A DNA stretch of 12,676 nt from Frankiales bacterium. GTDB taxonomy: Bacteria; Actinomycetota; Actinomycetes; Mycobacteriales; SCTD01. The position numbers were made by a program, and so were the translations under genes. The notes below the pieces were generated by a model. It saw only the letters and a list, made by a program, of their open reading frames with translations, was not told where the DNA came from and searched no databases. Of the stretch, positions 10,597-12,676 are shown one piece after another; within the stretch, counting starts at the first letter, position 1, and each line of letters opens with the position of its first letter. Location of the stretch: the NCBI GenBank assembly GCA_025464795.1, contig JAODNB010000042.1, positions 1 to 12,676 of the forward strand, written 5' to 3'.

Positions 10597-12676
10597 GTGA
10601 CGCGCTCCCGCCTGCTGCTGCTCGACGGTCACTCGCTCGCGTACCGGGCCTTCTTCGCCCTCCCGGTGGAGAACTTCAGCACGACGGACGGTCAGCCCAC
10701 CAACGCCGTCTACGGGTTCACGGCCATGCTCATCAACGTGCTGCGCGACGAGACCCCGACGCACGTCGCCGTGACCTTCGACGTCTCGAAGCGGAACTTC
10801 CGGCACGAGGCCTACGCGGACTACAAGGCCACCCGATCCGAGTCGCCTGCAGACTTCAAGGGCCAGGTGTCGCTCGTCCACGAGGTCCTCGACGCCCTGC
10901 GCATCCCGGTCGTCACGGCTGAGGGCTTCGAGGCCGACGACGTCATCGCGACGCTGGCCACCCAGGCAGCTGCGGACGACATGGACGTCCTCATCGTCAC
11001 CGGCGACCGGGACGCGTTCCAGCTCGTCAACGAGCGCATCACGGTCCTGTACAACTCGCGGGGAGTCTCGGACATGCGCCGGATGACCCCTGACGCCGTG
11101 CAGGAGAAGTACGGCCTCAGCCCGTCGCAGTACCCCGAGTTCGCGGCGCTCCGCGGCGACCCGTCCGACAACCTGCCCGGCATCCCCGGCCTCGGCGAGA
11201 AGACGGCGACCAAGCTCATCCAGCAGTACGGCGACATCGCCGGTCTTGTCGACCACGTGGACGAGGTCAAGGGCAAGGTCGGCGACAACCTGCGGGCCGG
11301 GCTCGCGAGCGTCATGCAGAACCGCCAGCTCACCGAGCTCGTCCGCACAGTGCCGCTGTCCGCGGGGCCGCACGACCTCGCGATCCAGCAGTGGGACCGC
11401 GACGAGGTCCACAAGGTCTTCGACGCCCTGCAGTTCAGGGTGCTGCGCGAGCGGCTCTGGGACACGCTGACCTCGGCCGAGCCCGAGGCCGACCAGGGCT
11501 TCGAGGTCGACGTGCGAATCCTCGGACCGGGCGAGGTCGCCGGCTTCCTCGCCGGCCTGCCACGCGCCGAACGGGTCGGCCTGCACGTCCGCGGGGCCTG
11601 GGCCCGGGGCACCGGAGACGCGACAGGTCTCGCGATCGCGCTCGCCTCTTCGGAGGAGCCGCGGGACAACGACGCGGCGTACCTCGACCTGTCCGAGCTG
11701 ACGCCGGAGGACGACACCGCTCTGGCCGCTTGGCTCGCCGACCCCACCGTGGAGAAGGCGATGCACGACAGCAAGGGGCCGACCCACTCGCTCGAGGGGC
11801 GGGGCTGGCGGCTCCAGGGGCTGACTTCCGACACCGCGCTGGCTGCCTACCTCGCCCTGCCCGGGCAGGGCGTGTTCGACCTCGGTGACCTGTCGTTGCG
11901 CTACCTGCGCACCGAGCTGCGCCAGGAGAGCTCCGACCAGGGACAGCTCAGCTTCGAGGGCGGTGAGGACGAGACGTTCGCTGAAGACGCCCTACTGCGC
12001 GCCCGAGCTGTCGCGGACCTCGCGGTCGCGCTCGACGCCGACCTCGTCACCCGAGGCGGGACGTCACTGCTGCGCGATGTCGAGCTGCCGCTCGTGCGCG
12101 TCCTCGCTGACTGCGAGCGGGTCGGCATCGCCGCCGACGTCGGGCACCTCACGGCCCTCGAGGGCCGCCTCCGCGACCAGGTGAAGCTCGCCGCAGAGGA
12201 GGCGTACGCCACCGTGGGGCACGAGTTCCACCTCGGATCGCCCAAGCAGCTGCAAGCGCTGCTGTTCGACGAGCTGGGGCTGCCGAAGACCAAGAAGATC
12301 AAGACCGGCTACACGACCGACGCGGACGCTCTGCAGAACCTGCTCGGCACGCACCCTGTCATCGAGGCGCTGCTCACCCACCGCGAGTACACCCGGTTGC
12401 TCATGGTCGTCGAGAAGCAGCTGCTCCCGACCGTCGCGGACGACGGCCGCATCCACACCACGTTCAAGCAGATGGTGGCGGCGACGGGTCGGCTGTCGAG
12501 CGACAACCCGAACCTCCAGAACGTCCCGATCCGCACCGCACAGGGCCGCGAGATCCGCCAGGGCTTCGTCGCAGGGGAGGGCTTCGAGGCCCTCATGACC
12601 GCGGACTACAGCCAGATCGAGATGCGGATCATGGCCCACCTCTCGGATGACGCCGGCTTGAAGGAGGCGTTCTCGA
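10597..12676 (+). CDS. polA: DNA polymerase I, N-terminal 693 residues (cut by window end)
   Basis: Repair and Okazaki-fragment-processing polymerase. The frame is open from GTG 10597 to the window end. The GTG gives MTRSRLLLLDGHSLAYRAFFALP, the correct start of the 5'-nuclease domain (1-290): metal ligands Asp10, Asp61, Glu112/Asp114/Asp115 (GFEADD), Asp137/Asp139 (TGDRDA), Asp188/Asp191 (RGDPSDN), and helix-hairpin-helix GIPGLGEKTATKLI (195-208). The 3'-5' exonuclease fold (about 303-485) has lost its first acidic motif: the strand at 326-334 reads RVGLHVRGA with no Asp-x-Glu. The second motif reads HDSKGPTHSL. This means no proofreading, as in other actinobacterial PolA. The polymerase domain begins near 490 and includes GSPKQL (547-552), TGRLSS (630-635) and motif A DYSQIEMR (670-677). 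Motifs B and C lie beyond the edge. Confidence 0.97.
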   Translation, partial: MTRSRLLLLDGHSLAYRAFFALPVENFSTTDGQPTNAVYGFTAMLINVLRDETPTHVAVTFDVSKRNFRHEAYADYKATRSESPADFKGQVSLVHEVLDALRIPVVTAEGFEADDVIATLATQAAADDMDVLIVTGDRDAFQLVNERITVLYNSRGVSDMRRMTPDAVQEKYGLSPSQYPEFAALRGDPSDNLPGIPGLGEKTATKLIQQYGDIAGLVDHVDEVKGKVGDNLRAGLASVMQNRQLTELVRTVPLSAGPHDLAIQQWDRDEVHKVFDALQFRVLRERLWDTLTSAEPEADQGFEVDVRILGPGEVAGFLAGLPRAERVGLHVRGAWARGTGDATGLAIALASSEEPRDNDAAYLDLSELTPEDDTALAAWLADPTVEKAMHDSKGPTHSLEGRGWRLQGLTSDTALAAYLALPGQGVFDLGDLSLRYLRTELRQESSDQGQLSFEGGEDETFAEDALLRARAVADLAVALDADLVTRGGTSLLRDVELPLVRVLADCERVGIAADVGHLTALEGRLRDQVKLAAEEAYATVGHEFHLGSPKQLQALLFDELGLPKTKKIKTGYTTDADALQNLLGTHPVIEALLTHREYTRLLMVVEKQLLPTVADDGRIHTTFKQMVAATGRLSSDNPNLQNVPIRTAQGREIRQGFVAGEGFEALMTADYSQIEMRIMAHLSDDAGLKEAFS

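Overview
The window is 12.7 kb of uniformly high-GC DNA with strong G/C bias at third codon positions, many GTG or TTG starts (7 of the 11 main genes whose start is visible) and several probable leaderless promoters. This points to an actinobacterium. The gene content and protein sequences (PolA without proofreading residues, an ANTAR regulator of the PdtaR type, a tRNA-Leu between a pyk region and pdtaR) fit Actinomycetota. My guess of Micrococcales, near Intrasporangiaceae, rests on general resemblance only.

Layout. Nucleotides 1-305 are the C-terminal end of gltD (glutamate synthase small subunit). A GTG-started gene of unknown function (451-1269) follows, then pyk (pyruvate kinase, 1296-2741), which may be preceded by a leaderless six-codon leader ORF that overlaps its start codon. 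On the minus strand, convergent with pyk, is a small secreted CHAP-domain cell-wall hydrolase (2756-3259), with a tRNA-Leu(CAA) gene upstream of it on the same strand (3323-3396). A 118-bp divergent intergenic region packed with GCGAGC repeats separates that tRNA from pdtaR (3515-4138), an RNA-binding ANTAR response regulator.

Next is a complete branched-chain (or related) amino-acid ABC importer operon in the order livK-livH-livM-livG-livF (4283-9738): lipoprotein receptor, two permeases and two ATPases. The last four genes overlap or abut. A perfect 16-bp hairpin sits between livK and livH, which could keep receptor mRNA in excess over the membrane and ATPase genes. LivM carries an N-terminal extension of about 225 residues with extra membrane segments. 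A 224-bp gap with inverted repeats and a plausible promoter leads to a GNAT acetyltransferase (9963-10586). The window ends inside polA (10597 onward), whose leaderless -10 element overlaps the GNAT stop codon.

The genes are mostly housekeeping: nitrogen assimilation (gltD), glycolysis (pyk), amino-acid uptake (liv), RNA-level regulation (pdtaR), cell-wall turnover (CHAP) and DNA repair (polA). I see no mobile element, CRISPR array, prophage or defence cluster. The most unusual signals are non-coding or architectural: the tRNA-Leu with a class I-sized variable loop, the divergent tRNA/pdtaR promoter region where both putative -10 elements sit in the same 9-bp GCTCGCTAG element, the AGTCAC repeats before the CHAP gene, the mini-ORF coupled to pyk, and the LivM extension.
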